Assembly (NCBI GenBank): GCA_020746105.1
Contig: CM036632.1
Span: 6,494,001 to 6,558,000 of the forward strand
Direction: 5' to 3'
DNA from: Trogon surrucura
Taxonomy: Eukaryota > Chordata > Aves > Trogoniformes > Trogonidae
DNA length: 64,000 bases
The notes beneath the pieces were generated by a model, which was not told the DNA's origin, made no database searches, and was given only the letters and a program-made list of their open reading frames with translations. The position numbers were made by a program, and so were the translations under genes. This document shows, in pieces, positions 1 to 12,300 of this stretch. Position 1 is the stretch's first letter, and each line of letters opens with the position of its first letter.

Positions 1-1016
1 TGAAAAACTTTAAGCACCATGAAACAATTGTTGCCATAAAGAATTATGTTTTGGCAAGCGTAAATCATAACAGATGTACAGTTTCTAACAAATAAATTTG
101 CAGTTGTGTTGTACACTGCCACACTGTGTACCCAGCAGTAGGGAGGATTTATTCATCTGACTTCAGATAACGCAAATATTTTTAGCTAGCGTTTTAAAGT
201 GGTAGCTTGCAAAGGCATGCGAGTTGCGCGGAGTTAAATATCCCAGCAAATGTTAAGTCCCTTTAAATAAAATGCCAGTTGAACAGGAGCTGATCTTATT
301 CCCAACTCGTGCTTTGCCACTGACTTCAGCTCGAACAGTAGTTTGAGCTAGTGTAGTAGCGCTCTGAAACTGGAAAGAAATGAGGTTTTTGCTGTTGTCT
401 AGGTTACTGAGAAAGGTAGCGACAATAGTATTAAAAATAGCGGTTGTGCTTAAGTGCCGCTCTTTTAAGTTCAGCTTCGAACTTGGCTGGGTGGCACAGT
501 ACCTCGAAGGCCGTAACACCTCTGCCAAAACCCCAGGGGACCTGCAGCCGTGAGGCGCCCCACTGGGTTTTCCAGCTCCCACCCTCCCCGTGTCAGATCA
601 TTTGGATCTGCTCGTGGTGACCGAGTGCAGCGTGCGGCACCCCGGTATTGTCACGGGACTCCGCCGACTCCGCACAGGGAGTTTTTTGGTCTCAGCTGAG
701 CGCTGGGAGCTTGCTGAAATGCTGCCATATGGCCCTAATACTCCATAAAGTTTGACATGGCTTAAGAAAAATGTGTACACAGACACAAACGTATGCAGGT
801 GTAGGAGAAGAGAGCAGCAAGAAGTTTATAATAGAGCCACGCTGTACCCAGAGAGCACAGCTTGTAACTGTCCTTTAAATGTGCTCTCCCTGGCCTGTCA
901 TCTCCTCCAAGGACGGTTTGGTTTGTGGTGCAGAAAGCAAAGAAATAAAACTGCATGAGAAGTAAAACATTTCCAATTAATAGCTGGTCGAGCTGCCCAG
1001 CGATAGCATGCGGCAG

Positions 1017-1046
1017 CCTAAAAATAGAAGACCTAAAAATAGAAGA
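1017..1046. repeat. Perfect 15-bp tandem duplication
   Basis: The unit CCTAAAAATAGAAGA occurs twice back to back with no mismatch. It looks like a small replication-slippage duplication inside the PRKAR1B intron. No function is inferred. Confidence 0.9.
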
Positions 1047-2345
1047 TAATTCACAGGAGAAAATTCAAGGAGAAACGGACCCATTGTATCAAGTAGTTTC
1101 ACATTAGATTTTTGGTTTTAACTTTAAAAACTAGTGTATTTAGTTGCAGATTAGTGCTGGGTTAGGGAGGGTAGTTGCACCCTCCTCTGCAACTCCTTTG
1201 TGAAGAGCACATCAAAAGAGCTGGGGATTTGGGTTCTTTGTTATTATCTTGCCGGTTAGAGAGGGGCAGAGACAGGGCATCTGATTTTCAGTCTCACCTG
1301 TTTTATCCACCCAGTCTGAGGACAGAATGTTACCCTCCCTGTTTCCCCACAAACGAGAGTAATCCTAAAGACACTTCATACAGGTGAGCAAAAGCTGAGT
1401 GGGAAAAGGCATAAAGTATCCGTCAGTACCAAAACCAGGCAATGGGAGCAACGAATAAGAGAAAAAACGTCATTGATAGCGCAGAAATCCTTCCAGAATC
1501 AATGCGTAGAGCTGCCTCATTGACAGAAATGAATCAAATGAACTGGTAATGCTTATTTGTCCAGCACTATTCTTGGCTGATCACATAGAAAACAGTCGTA
1601 TAACCCTCCGGGGGGGGCTGCTAGCTTTCATGGTGCTGTTGACATTTCAAGTCAGGGCCACAAACTGGCTCCGGTCTGGGCAGGATCCGCTGCGAGTTCT
1701 TGCTGAGAGTGTACTTGAGATACTGTCCTGTAGGTGAAATCAGTGTTTCCAGCCCCGCTGACACTCTTGGCACGCTACGGAGCGTCTCTGCACAAATGCA
1801 GCTCAAAGCCCTGTTAGGTGGAACAGTGTTTGTAAACTCTTCCTGCCATGGTAACGTGCACCAGCGGTGGAAGATCCTTGGTCCAGCTCAGAAGGGCGCT
1901 CCGTTCTTCACAAAAATGGGCCTTTTTGTAGGAAAAGTCAACTTGAGTCTTAAATTGCACAACAAGCATCTGAAGATTTATGATTTAAAAGCTCCTTAAG
2001 AAGGAAAAGGGAAAAAAAAAAATAATAGCCCAATTGTTTCCTGCTCTAAATTGTTGCTCTTTGACTTTCTAACCTAAGAGAGACCCCTTTGGCACCTACC
2101 CCTGCGACAGGCAGGAGAACTACAAAGTAAACTTCTTCCGTATGGTTAATGAAGTCACTGCCTTAGGCACACTCTGCTATCACACCTGATAATCTCTTTA
2201 AAAACACAGTGCGATTAATTATTAATTAGGAAGATGAATGTTGTCTAGAAAAGGAGTTTCAAAGGCTACAATCCCAACTGCTTAGTCTTACTGGGATTTT
2301 GTTGATAGTGAAAATGTTTGTCAAAGGCAGTCTGCAGCAACCCCT

Positions 2346-2381
2346 AATATACCCAATAAACAAAATATACCGAATAAACAG
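2346..2381. repeat. 18-bp tandem duplication (16 of 18 identical)
   Basis: Two adjacent AATATACC-containing units each carry an AATAAA hexamer. It is an intronic slippage duplication. The AATAAA hexamers are probably incidental to it. Confidence 0.8.
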
Positions 2382-2866
2382 AGCCAGCAGTCACCGAGGG
2401 CTCTGTACTTTGCTTATTTTTAACTTCAGACATTGTTTCCCATAGAGCTCTTACAGGAAAGGCACAGTCAGGTTTCTTGATATCACCTTGTTGTGCTGGA
2501 GCAATAGCGTTTCCACTGGTCCCGCTTCAAAGTTCATCTGTGTTCAGGATGGCATTTTTCATGGCCAGCTGACGTCAAGGATTGAAAGTTAAATGTGTGA
2601 TCGGGTCCCATCCTGACTAAGGATGGAGGTGAAGTATTTTGCTGAGTCAAAGAGACTAAAACGTCAGCTTAGCCCAGCTCTTGCTGAAATCAGTTTGACT
2701 TTGACTTCTGTGGGCAGTGGATCAGGCTGTGTCGAGGGTTAGGGCTGGGCCGGCCACTAACGCGGACAGACGCTCTCTAACCCCCTCTTCCCCCCCCCAA
2801 ACAGGAAGAGAAAAGGGAATGAGGCAGAGAGACTTACAGATGAGAGAAGAAAAAAACTAGAACAGC

Positions 2867-2872
2867 TTTAAT
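2867..2872 (-). promoter_or_regulatory. LTR poly(A) signal ATTAAA
   Basis: On the minus strand ATTAAA is followed by a T-rich stretch, as expected at the R/U5 border of the solo LTR. It could end antisense transcripts started in the LTR. Confidence 0.55.
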
Positions 2873-3167
2873 GAAAATAATAGAAATAATGGTAAAAAGA
2901 TAAAAGTAAAGAATTATATACAACTATAGATAGTAGCCCGGTATCGAACCCGACTCCCTCCCCCGATAGAAATCACCACTGGCGCTGCAGAGCAGGAGGC
3001 ACTGGGGAAACCCCAGGCTCAGCGGCGGCGGGAGCTGGATACAGGGAGCTGGACTCGGGAACTCAGGATCCGGATCAAACTCAGGAGATCAGATGGAGTC
3101 CTCTCTGGACACCGACCATTGCAGAAAAGAAGGGCGAAAAGAAGGCCCGAAACTCTCGTGATCACTC

Positions 3168-3175
3168 AATTTATA
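3168..3175 (-). promoter_or_regulatory. LTR TATA box TATAAATT
   Basis: The motif lies about 300 bp upstream, in minus-strand sense, of the LTR poly(A) signal. This spacing fits a retroviral U3 promoter. Whether it is still active is unknown. Confidence 0.5.
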
Positions 3176-4544
3176 CCAGATATGACGTATATGGGATGGA
3201 ATACTCTCGTTGGTCACCTGTCCTGTCTATTACCCCCCGGAGGTGCCACCTTTTACTTCCTTGTGCCCCCCTCTTACTACCCAGCACCCCCAGCGTGGCA
3301 CACAAGAGCCAGCAGTGGCCTTGGTCACTATAGGAATAAGTATCAGCAAGAGCCTTTCTACATACCAGTCCCAGGCAGTGACTGTAAACATCAGGTGTTA
3401 TCACTGCCAGTAGCACACACTGTCTGCAAAAACATGCTGGTGACTTCAGAACGTGCAGCCTTTTAGAAGACACTAAACTGAAAAGTAAAATTCACTAAAC
3501 AGGACTGGGTTTTTAGCTAAACCCAGGACAGGCTGCATATATGTCAGTGCAATATCCATACCCGTGCCATTTTGAGCATATCCTTTTAACTCTTCACTGT
3601 CAGAAAGGGATGGTGTTTTGTAGGAAGCAACTGGCTGCTCCCCTTCTTTCCAGCAGCCATGGAGGACCTGTCGATGACTTCAGCTTTTGCCCCTTCCTTC
3701 CAACTCTTCCTCCAGCTCCACTAATAACCACCTCAATGCAGTGACCTACGGTAAATTCTGCAAAATCTGAAACCTCGGAAGTGATGTACAGTGGAGCATT
3801 TTCTTAACAATTTTGCGGAATTTCAGATTAGCCAATATTTCTAGTCTATTTTAGAACTTTGCAGATTTTGTTCCTCATTTGTAGCAGAAACCAGGACAAC
3901 TGTATGTAAATTCTGTGAGTTGCTATGAACCCAGAGACTGGAGAATAATGTATAATAGTTTAAAAATGTACAGTTAAAAAAATCAGTACAATTCAAACCC
4001 AGTCGTGACTCAATCTTGAGTCCACAGTCAGAATTAAGTCCTCTTGCATCATCCCTCTCCAAGACCCGTAAGGTCAGCTTGCTTTTGTATTATGAATATT
4101 AAACTTTTTTAAAAAGAAGTCTGATGGGTAGGAAAACAGTGCAAAAGCAACATACACAGCACAGTTATGGAACAAAATTCTCACCTGGATTGGCGCATCC
4201 GCATAGTATAGCCGAAGAATGTTAAGAGTCAGAATAACTGTGGTATGTAATACATGTAACCTTTTAAACAGCTCGTTTCATCTTAGCTACTTATCTGTCT
4301 TACAAGAACATCACGTGAACTTCACGGGGTTTATCCTCGCTATACCTGTGTGATGTAGCATGTGTAGCAACCTCCATGTGACATGGTGCAGTCTGAAGCT
4401 CAGGCACAAGAATTAAGATAGTTCTTCATTGCTGCTGAAAACAGTCAACAAGAATTAAGCACCTCAAAGATCTGGACCTTCATGATTTTGCTTACAGAAG
4501 GTCCAAGGCAGAAAAGCAGTGTTAGCCCTATGGCCAGCATCAAC

Positions 4545-4580
4545 TGCCCATCCATTTATGGATGCCCATCCATTTATGTT
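4545..4580. repeat. 18-bp tandem duplication around TGCCCATCCATTTATG
   Basis: Two adjacent copies of TGCCCATCCATTTATG are spaced to give an 18-bp unit, with 16 of 18 positions identical. It is an intronic duplication with no inferred role. Confidence 0.85.
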
Positions 4581-6179
4581 AAATTTTATCACCCCCAAAT
4601 GATGGATGTTATTTTCTACTGCAGGTTATCTGGAAGTCACTGGCATTTTGTATTGCTGACTGAAATTTGTTTATTTCTTCCCCTGTTTTTTTTTTTATTA
4701 AAATCTTTCATAAATCAAAGGTTGGCAAATAATAAAAATCCAAGATTATTTACTGGGTAAAGGAATATTTGCAATGTCTTTGGCTACACAGTTCAAAGGA
4801 TTTGTCTTCTCTTGGAAAGCAGCCCTAGAACTGCTGATCCTTAGCTGTAACATAAAAGCCGTCCCAGGAATGATGCTATCAGCACTCCCAAAGGGCTAAA
4901 ACGGCAGCTGAGGAGTGATGTGTTAGTGGTCTTCCAGGACGTTGTGACTGAGAACATTGCTTATGCCAGCAGCCCGAGGTACATGCAAAGACTTGCTGCG
5001 TTTGTCTCTGGGAAGGTGGTAAACTTAGGTCTTGAAGGAAAACCACTGGGAGGATGCAATGTAGCTGTACTGTTCTCTAACAACTTAAAAGTAGTTTTCT
5101 GAACCTCTCCTTTGCACATGCTATACCCAGCGCAAAAATATGCGTGTGAATGTTTCGCCGGTTCGCTTTTGACATGACAACTTGTGTAGGAGTCTTCAGT
5201 CTCATTCAGCTGTAATTTAAAACATCTGATTTGTAAACCCATAAAATTGAAGTTTATGCTGGAAATACAGACACACCCTGGCCTCTTATAGGTTACGTGG
5301 AAAACTGAGAGATCGTTTGGTGTACAGAGAAGTAAAAAGTTAGTAATTGGCAGTTTCGTTCTTAATATATACATACTCCATTTGAATTTTCATAAAAATG
5401 AGAGTGCTGTGTTCAAAACAGCCTGTGACTTTTTACGTAGGTAGTACTTGCTTTAAGTTATGATTGATGCTTTGGCTCTTCTCTAGTCTTGCCCAGTAGT
5501 GTCTTCCTACCGTGGAAGTCTGCAAAAGCAGCGGAGGTTCCCAGGTGATGAAATGCTTTTCCGTGTGAGCAAGGGGAACAGCACGGGCTGTTTACTCCCC
5601 AAGCTTTTCTGGAGGTTCTCAGGATCCTTGTAAGCTCTTTCGGCATTGAAGACTGAGCTCACAAGCCCTGAGTCAAAGCACTTAGTCAACATGACCAAGA
5701 ATTTATGGCCTGAAGCACATTAAATCTAAACTGAAGGTAAGGGCGTCTGCTGTCTCAGGAGCTAGAAGCTCCATCCAGAGAAGTGCCTCTCTGTCTTTAA
5801 GCAAAGATACTGCAATATACAGAAGACATGAAGTGTAGTGGTGTCCAACCTGGTGGCAGAGGAATGGAGAATTTCTGAACCCCTGCTGGAGTTCATCCCT
5901 TTCTCTGAATCATGTTAAAGCTGTTCCTTACTTGGATGGCTTTTGTCCCTCCTCTGCAAAGATACCATTGAGATGATTGCAGACTCACTGAAAGAATATC
6001 GGGGCTCATTCATTAGCTGTGTAATGTGGACTTTGTGGAACATTTAAGGAACTCCACCATGTGCACCAGGAAGTGGCAACTTTGAACACCCAAGTTTTTT
6101 TTTCTTGAGTTTCAGAATTTGGTCCTTCGAATACACATGATTCACTAACTGAAAGGACTTAAAGAGAGCTTTCTAAGGA

Positions 6180-6366
6180 GGATCTTGGAGGTGATTGAGC
6201 CACTGTCCCTGGAGATGTTTAAGAGACGGGTGGATGTTGCGTTGGGGGGAATTGTTTAGTAGGTTGATAGGGCTGGGACAAAGGCTGGACGCAATGATCT
6301 TCTAGATCTCTTCCAGCTGATCCAATTCTATGATTCTGTGATTCTATGATTCTGTGATTCTATGAT
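6180..6366 (+). mobile_element. CR1 LINE, 5'-truncated 3' end
   Basis: The stretch reads like a CR1 3' end: a 'CCCTGGAGATGTTTAAGA' block, a 'GGCTGGACGCAATGATCTTC' block, then 'CTCTTCCAGCTGATCC'. It closes with alternating ATTCTATG and ATTCTGTG tail repeats. CR1 elements of birds are normally truncated at the 5' end and end in such an octamer repeat rather than poly(A). The copy is diverged, with no coding potential, and lies in sense orientation inside the PRKAR1B intron. The left border is approximate. Confidence 0.85.
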
Positions 6367-9300
6367 CTTCCAGATCTCTCTGATAAATTTGTTTCTCTCC
6401 TTCCCCCATTTTGCTCCAAGTTTTATTTCTCGCTCAGAAGCTGTTGCCCTAGCTGGCCACAGCTGCTCGCTGAGCCCTGTGGTCACAGCATTAGTTGGGA
6501 GACTTTAATGACAATGTCTGCCTCAGCCTTTTGCTTGGTCTGGTTACTTCAGCATCTACAGAATGTTTTCACAAAGAAGCAGATGGTGGTAGGAGTAATT
6601 GGGCCGTAAAACAACATTAACAGCTAAAACCGATTTTCACCAGAAAGGATTTTGCAGGCAGGGTGAGGGAGGTTCAGCACTGTTTTCTTGTTTTCTCTCC
6701 CCTGCATTCAACCCTGCCTCTGCTGTAGGTGGTAGAGCTCTGCACTGTCTGCTTGCAGGAGATGAGCCCTGTCAGGTCAGTCACAAATATGAACAGTTGA
6801 TGAATAACCCATTATAGAGTCACTTTTATGTTGACTCAGTGGACGTTTCCTGGCTTCAGAGACAGTCAAGATAATGGCTAGCTTTGTAGAAAGAAAGAAT
6901 CTCTAAAATGCAACATTTTTTTTCCTTTGTGACTTTTATTGCTTTGTACGCTGACATGTCTGAGGGAGGAAAACAGTGCCTTGTTGCCAATAATCCACAG
7001 CGCTTGGCACAGACAATCTTTAAAATCTGGCACCGGGATGAATATTAATTCAGTTGTTTTCCCACAGAAGCTACCGATTAGTCAAGGCCAAGTATCACTG
7101 AGATGATTCACTAAAACCCGGCATCTGAGCCCACCTTTACTGAGTGGATCTGCTTTTCGTCACCCCTGCCACAGGTGGATTGAATGTGTAATAAAAGGGG
7201 TAACTAAAATCCTAGAATGGAGTGAAGATAAAAGTGCAGAGGGACCCCAAAGGCTGGGCCCTAGTGCAATTGCTTCCCAGCTTTCTGGGCAGGGAGCCAG
7301 GACAACTACCCAAGGAGGATCACACCCCCGGCAATGGGCTCCTCCCATGGCTCAGAGCTGGTGTCCTTATCCCTCTTTGTCACCATCCCCTCATTCCCAG
7401 GCTTCCCAGACCCACTTGGCAACTGGTGGCATGGAAGAGAAGCATGGGACTGCTGTGGTACCGAGGCTGGAGAGCACAGAGGCCACTGTGGTGTCCCTCA
7501 GTCTTATGATGATGACTGTCGATAAAGTCTTGAGTCTCCAACACGTGGATGCGCCTCTGTTGGACACCTGTGTGATTGAGCCTGATGTTGGCTCTGCTGC
7601 TGTGGCTCAAGGGCAACATTTGAAGTCAAGAAACTATAAAACAGCATTTTGGCTCTGAAAAGCCTTTCAGCAGAAAAGGCTTAGCAGAAGAAAAATCCCT
7701 TTTTTTATTCTTTGTGCAAAAACACTTTCTTTTGCCCAAGTATTGCAGGGGTCTCCATGCATGAAGCAAATTGCAGTTGGTGCAGTGTATTCTGCTTCTT
7801 TTGGCTTTTCACTATGTTTACCGGTCTCCCTCTGCCTGAATCTTGTCTTCTTCCATCTAATAACAACATTTCTTTTACTTCAAGGGGAATTCATAAGGAC
7901 CGCACAGGTTTAATGCAAACTGTATCAAAGAAACACTGAAGGGGAAGGTTGTCTGAGATACTGCAACAGGAGGATTGAAAAGGTCTTCCTGTGTCAAACA
8001 TCTATGATTTTAAATACTGAACGATCAAGGCAAAGGTGTTTCCTGGTGATTAATGACAGGCTGGGTGTAGTCATGTCTGGGCCTTAACCCTGGCCTCTCA
8101 TATATCCCTAGGAAATGCCCTGCGGCTCAGTTGTTTCTGCCGTTTTAAGCTACACTTGGCTTATGATTGATTGTCATTTTCAAAAGTACCTTTATGTTTG
8201 TGGCTATTTCAGTGGCTGCTCTAGACGACTTTGTTCCTCTCTCTCGGGCCTGGATGTTATTTCCAATCTAATATAAACGTGCCTAAATAGCAGAAGTGGT
8301 GGAAGTTTAGGCACACATACCGCGGCGTTACGCAGGTGCGGTAGAGCTGGTACACACGGCCAACTGCGGATCGTTTGATACCGAGCGTGGCTGTGGAGCT
8401 AATGTGTAGGATCTGTGCCAGCTGGGGAGAGAGGTTTGCTTTCCATCCTTGCTAGACCGCAGCGGGCCTTGGTGGTGTTGAGAGTTATGGTCAGTGAGAG
8501 GATGATGCGTTAAGGTTACAATGACAGTGTAATGATCATCGCATCCATCCACGCTGCTGTTGTTGCAGTGTAAAGGCACTTTTTGCAGCACTGCTCTCTC
8601 TCAGGGAGGTTGTGTGGATACCCCGATGCACACGTCGTTACGCTGTGATGTTTGCCCTTTGAGCTCATTTGAGCTTGCGTTATTAACCCTAACGAATGTC
8701 CCGAAGTGCTGGCTTTCTGAAAATCCACTGAAATCAGTGGCACTTGACATTTCCAAGTCACAACCAAATTAAAAAAGGTGCAAGTGTAACACATTGCATG
8801 TTTGTGTTCACAAAGTCTCAGTAGCTCATTAGCTTGTGCATCATCTCGCACTGTAATCTGCAGTGAACCCTGATGGATGCAGAAAAGACCTCACTTGCTA
8901 GAGATAAGCAAACCCACCAACCAACGCTGTTTCAGTCATTGCAAACCTAGGGTCTGTCCTTGTATCCTTTACCTGCTCCACAACAGATGCATCATAAATG
9001 ATAGGCAGAAATGGAAAGTTTGCTCAGCTGGCTGAGGTTTCACATCAGGCAACCAAGCTGATTTAAATGATCATTTTGCAAAGCAGAGGGTGAAATGTTA
9101 GCTGATGGATCATAGCAGGTCTCGCAGATTCACCTGGCAATCACTATTTCCAGGAGTTTTGTAGCATCGGGAGCTGTAGGTTTTGACTCCCTTAATTTAA
9201 GGTAATGATTTGGAAATGTTCTATGAATGATTTAATCACGTGCAGGAACCAGTAAGCAGGCAGGTAGTATTAAATAAGGTGCAACTTACTATGGTTGTAG

Positions 9301-12300
9301 CTATTATAGTGCAAGAGCATTGCCCAGATAGTGTTTGAAGAAAAGTAAATGGTATATTTTATTAGATGTATCTGGAGAAATAGGCAACTTGAAGAAAGCC
9401 ACGTGAGCCCAATAGCTCTTCTCCCTTTTCTAGCTATGCTTGTTGGTCTCATAAAAGATATTACTTCCACAAACCTCATCTTGCCTGCAACTGAATAAAA
9501 TACTCCCTGAATCCTACTGGGTGTAAGATCTTTTAATTCATTTCAGATCTTCTGTAGCTTCCATCCAGTCCTGTCTGCTTCGCTCTGTGAACAGGAGTGT
9601 TTTATGCCACTTCACAGCCTCTTCCTTCATCTTTTGTAGTAACTTCGCAAAGATTTAATAGTGGCATATAATGAGGGTTTGTGTGACTGTGGAGTGAGGG
9701 GAAACTTATCTTTTGAACGTGTGAATTATGAAGTGTGCGGATTAACAAAGTGAGAAAGAGCAAAGGTATGCTCATAATAGCAACTGATAGAGTTAATAGC
9801 AATAGCAGATGGATTGGCCTGACCTTTTCCATCTCGAATTCTATAGACTGCACTGCTCTTTTCTAGTGGATGGTGAAGAGGAAAACAAAATAGGCTAGAA
9901 AAAGTTTCTAAGCTCAAAACTCAGATAAAAATATAACATTTTGAGCGCATGGGGAAAAAATGGTCTTCTGTGCTTTTCTTTAAAAAAGCACAGAGTAAGA
10001 GAAGTATTAAGTAAAAATGGAGATAGAAATAGTAACTTCCTGATACGAAAATAAAACTTCGTCACTTTAAAAAGTAGAAATCTATTTTGTACACTTTGTG
10101 CATCAAAAGGACATAGACACTGATCTTGCATGTGGTCAGGGTAGAATAAATATTCTTCAATTAAAATATCAATAAATATGTTCTTTATTGCAGATGGAGC
10201 CTCACTGTATTTTCAGTGATTGCTACATCTTTAAAATGGGAGGTTAGGCCAGCAAAACCCAAACATCAACAAGACTGACTTTTAAACCAAGAAGTTTTTA
10301 GAACAGTGCTGAATTTCCCTTCCCACCCACTGCCCCTGGTGAAGGACCGTACTGCACAGCCTGTCCCAGAGGCAGCACCTCACCCTCCACCACTTCTTGC
10401 CTTGTGCTGATCCCATCCGATGTTTTTGGCATCATTGTACACTTGCCTTTCGTAGCCAGGCTACTCAGGCCAACTGCTGGCTATAGGTTTCATACTTATA
10501 TATAAAAATGGGGCTCCTGAAGCAAGTAGCCATTATAAGTACGTGGAGGATGAGGCCTGGGAATCACTGTTGATCCAAATGGGTCACTGTCTTTAGGCTG
10601 TGGGATGTCTCACTCATCCTTATGGTCCAATAGTTTAAAAGTGAAACATCTATCAAAATCTCATTACTTTGGAGAGGATGGGAGCTCATGGATTGTAAAC
10701 CCTAATTTATTTTTTGTATCTTAAATTATGGTGCAGTATCTAAGCCATAAATTTTGCAAAACAAACTGCTGATGCATTTGAAAGAGTCAAATAAATACTC
10801 TCAGCACTGTGACAAAGCAGTGACACAGGGAGTGAGCAGGCGCGCGGGGCGAGGGTGGCAGAGAGGCGCTGATGGCACTTTGCTTTTGGAACTGCTGCTC
10901 TTGTTGTTTTTGCAATAGGATGCCCGTATTTACTTGGAGGAGAGGAGAGAAGGTTAATGATATCGGTTCCTGGGAATACAGGCACTCCCCAGTGACTGAA
11001 AGGGAATATTCCTGGACCCACCAAAGATCATAATTTCACTCTGAAGTGTCTGCTAGCAGAAAGACATGCCTGTCTGCCTTCAGTTTAATACCATCACAAA
11101 ATGCTGATTTATTAAATGGTGCCAAACTTCCTGACAGCCTGTGCTCTGTAGCTTTTGCTTGGTCGTGTAGGAGGCTGAAATGGCTAGCAGTGTACAAGAC
11201 AGTATTTTAAATTGAGCAGCACTAAATAACCTGATCCTGCAAATCTAGGTCTGTGCAGTTTATTTCAGAGAGACTGATCTTGCCAAGTTCTGTGTGCCAT
11301 CTAAGGGGAAATCTTCCCCACTGAGACCAAATGCTTTTGGGAGTGAGAGTGATAAGTCCCTTCAATCCCAGCTAGATAATGCCCATTCCTCCTGGGACAG
11401 GGCTCAGGAGATTTATTCAGTCTTATCATTTGTAGGAGGCGGGGTTTGCTAAAGCACAAGGACAGAAAGCTCAAAAACTGTGTCAGAAAGATGAGTAAAG
11501 TAAAATGAAATTACAGCCATGAAACCTGTGACAGGAGCAGGGGTAGAGGTTGGTAACAAATTAATTTAGTATGACAACTTCATTAAGCATATAGGTAATA
11601 AAAGATTGCTTCTGTAGTGTTTTATTCTGTATTATTTTATTTTATTTCTGTATTACTTTTGCCCTGGTTACACTGGTCATCTACAATTGGACTCTTCCTC
11701 TAATACAGTCAGAATAGCGTTGATTCCAGAGATAAGTCACGCAAAGTGAGGGAGATACAGATAATAGATAATTATAAATACATCTTTGTTTCGTGGTGTG
11801 GACAGTCTTCCCGTGAAGGTCACTCTGACAATGCTCCAGGATGAACTTGTGGAGCTGGTGACTGGTGTGACGAGAGGCCAAGCGGCGTAATCAGATCTTA
11901 CATCTGGGTGCTCGCTGTCAGGGTTTCAGGAAACTTCTTTTGCTCCATGACAGACCTGTTCTCGCTGGGCAAGGGGAAGAGCCTATGTGACTGTTAAAAC
12001 AAGAGTGGAAAAATATGTATCTGGAATATGCATTGCTTTATCCTGCCAAACCAAGTGTTTATTGTGGAGGCCAGACACATCTGTCCTTCTCCAGCAGATA
12101 TCATGGTGTTTCTTGGATTAAAAAGGCCGACTGTAGTGGAACAGTGGAAGAAATTGCTTCAGAAGACTGACTTATTGGAGTCCTATATCATATGGACCCT
12201 GTCAAAAAAATATTAGCCACAATGAAAGCTGACACTTGGGAAGATGAAAACAATATTGCTTGATACTGTGATTACATTTACGGCAGCATGCTCAAGGTGA

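Larger units (their letters stand above)
2730..3530 (-). mobile_element. Solo LTR of an ERVL-like endogenous retrovirus, antisense to PRKAR1B
   Basis: Read on the minus strand the element starts TGTCCTGGGTTTAG and ends CCCTCGACA, so it has TGTC/GACA inverted termini. It is 801 bp long. The 5-bp direct repeat GGCTG lies immediately outside both ends (2725-2729 and 3531-3535), as expected for a target-site duplication. Within it, on the minus strand, are a TATA box TATAAATT (3168-3175) and an ATTAAA poly(A) signal (2867-2872), in the right order for U3-R-U5. There is no internal gag, pol or env sequence, so this is a recombined solo LTR. Five-bp duplications are typical of ERVL-class elements, which is the basis for the class call. 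The family name is not determined. ORFs inside it are incidental. Confidence 0.85.

Noticed and set aside
3119..3473. ORFs of 100-115 codons on both strands near 3.1-3.5 kb
   Set aside because: They lie inside the solo LTR, which is non-coding.
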